DNA of 44,784 nucleotides. Origin: Pararhodobacter sp. SW119 (GTDB taxonomy: Bacteria; Pseudomonadota; Alphaproteobacteria; Rhodobacterales; Rhodobacteraceae). Position numbers and translations under genes: made by a program. Position 1 is the stretch's first letter. Each line of letters begins with the position of its first letter. The stretch is from assembly GCF_017811755.1 (NCBI RefSeq), contig NZ_JADDJF010000026.1, positions 1-44,784 of the forward strand, read 5' to 3'. The notes beneath the pieces were generated by a model that was not told the origin of the DNA, did not search any database, and saw only the letters and a program-made list of their open reading frames with translations. This document shows, one piece after another, positions 44,686 to 44,784 of the stretch.

Positions 44686-44784
44686 ATGTCCCAACGCACC
44701 GTCACCGCCCTCGAGATCTTTCTGCGCCCGCATGTGGGTTTGAGCAAGAGCCGTCTTGAGACGCTCTGCCTGCTGCTGGTGGGC
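44686..44784 (+). CDS. Transposase, start only (IS4-like)
   Basis: The first 33 residues (MSQRTVTALEIFLRPHVGLSK, then SRLETLCLLLVG) run off the window end. The stretch HVGLSKSRLETLCLLLVG resembles the start of IS4-type DDE transposases common in Rhodobacteraceae; with so little sequence the family is a judgement. AAGGAAG precedes the ATG by 8 nt. 44575-44685 likely holds the left inverted repeat of the element, but I cannot fix its boundary. Confidence 0.55.
   Translation, partial: MSQRTVTALEIFLRPHVGLSKSRLETLCLLLVG

Larger units (their letters stand above)
44575..44784 (+). mobile_element. Left end of an insertion sequence
   Basis: The stretch from the ABC permease stop to the window end contains a transposase start, an upstream hairpin and no other gene. 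The left inverted repeat should lie between about 44600 and 44650 but cannot be defined without the right end. Confidence 0.45.

Overview
The window looks like chromosomal DNA from a GC-rich alphaproteobacterium of the Rhodobacteraceae (Roseobacter/Paracoccus-like). Evidence is the C4-pathway HemA of Rhodobacter type, typical genes of that family (RodZ-like/ispG pair, M32 peptidase, CtaA, DUF882 Tat protein, TRAP transporters, GS-like ligase) and the GGGGGC-hairpin intergenic repeat common there. All assignments come from reading sequence motifs; nothing was searched.

Layout. 1-4.8 kb: minus-strand ispG, a RodZ-like HTH membrane protein, hemA and a DUF4189 protein. 4.9-11.8 kb: plus-strand M20 peptidase, cytochrome P450, TrmJ-like rRNA/tRNA methyltransferase, heme A synthase, M32 carboxypeptidase and a small membrane protein. 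11.9-22.7 kb: a mixed accessory stretch with a NIPSNAP protein, SDR, lipoprotein, Tat-exported DUF882 protein, two MFS transporters, an AbrB-type membrane protein, DUF2177, and a MoxR-type ATPase/VWA pair. 22.9-25.5 kb: tRNA-Val(CAC) and lon. 25.6-35.2 kb: an RpiR-type regulator divergent from a catabolic operon: N-formylglutamate-amidohydrolase-like enzyme, TRAP transporter (small and large permease, binding protein), glutamine-synthetase-like ligase, aldehyde dehydrogenase and iron alcohol dehydrogenase. I read it as uptake and gamma-glutamyl-protected oxidation of an amine or amino alcohol (inference). A lower-GC gene for a membrane-anchored C-type-lectin/Link-like protein sits between the TRAP genes. 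35.5-44.8 kb: carB, a PRC-barrel protein, an arylesterase-HIT pair divergent from an ABC transporter pair, and the start of an IS transposase cut by the window end.

Most unusual signal: four plus-strand intergenic elements (about 6315, 11788, 35227, 38906) share a rigid architecture. A dyad whose sequence differs in every copy is followed, exactly 17 nt from its centre, by GGCATTG (or a one-base variant), then 22 nt, two bases (CG in three copies, AA in the fourth) and TTAACCGC-NNN-GAAA. All four lie just downstream of a plus-strand stop codon. Conserved symmetry with unconserved sequence and invariant spacing suggests one undescribed regulatory or RNA element family.
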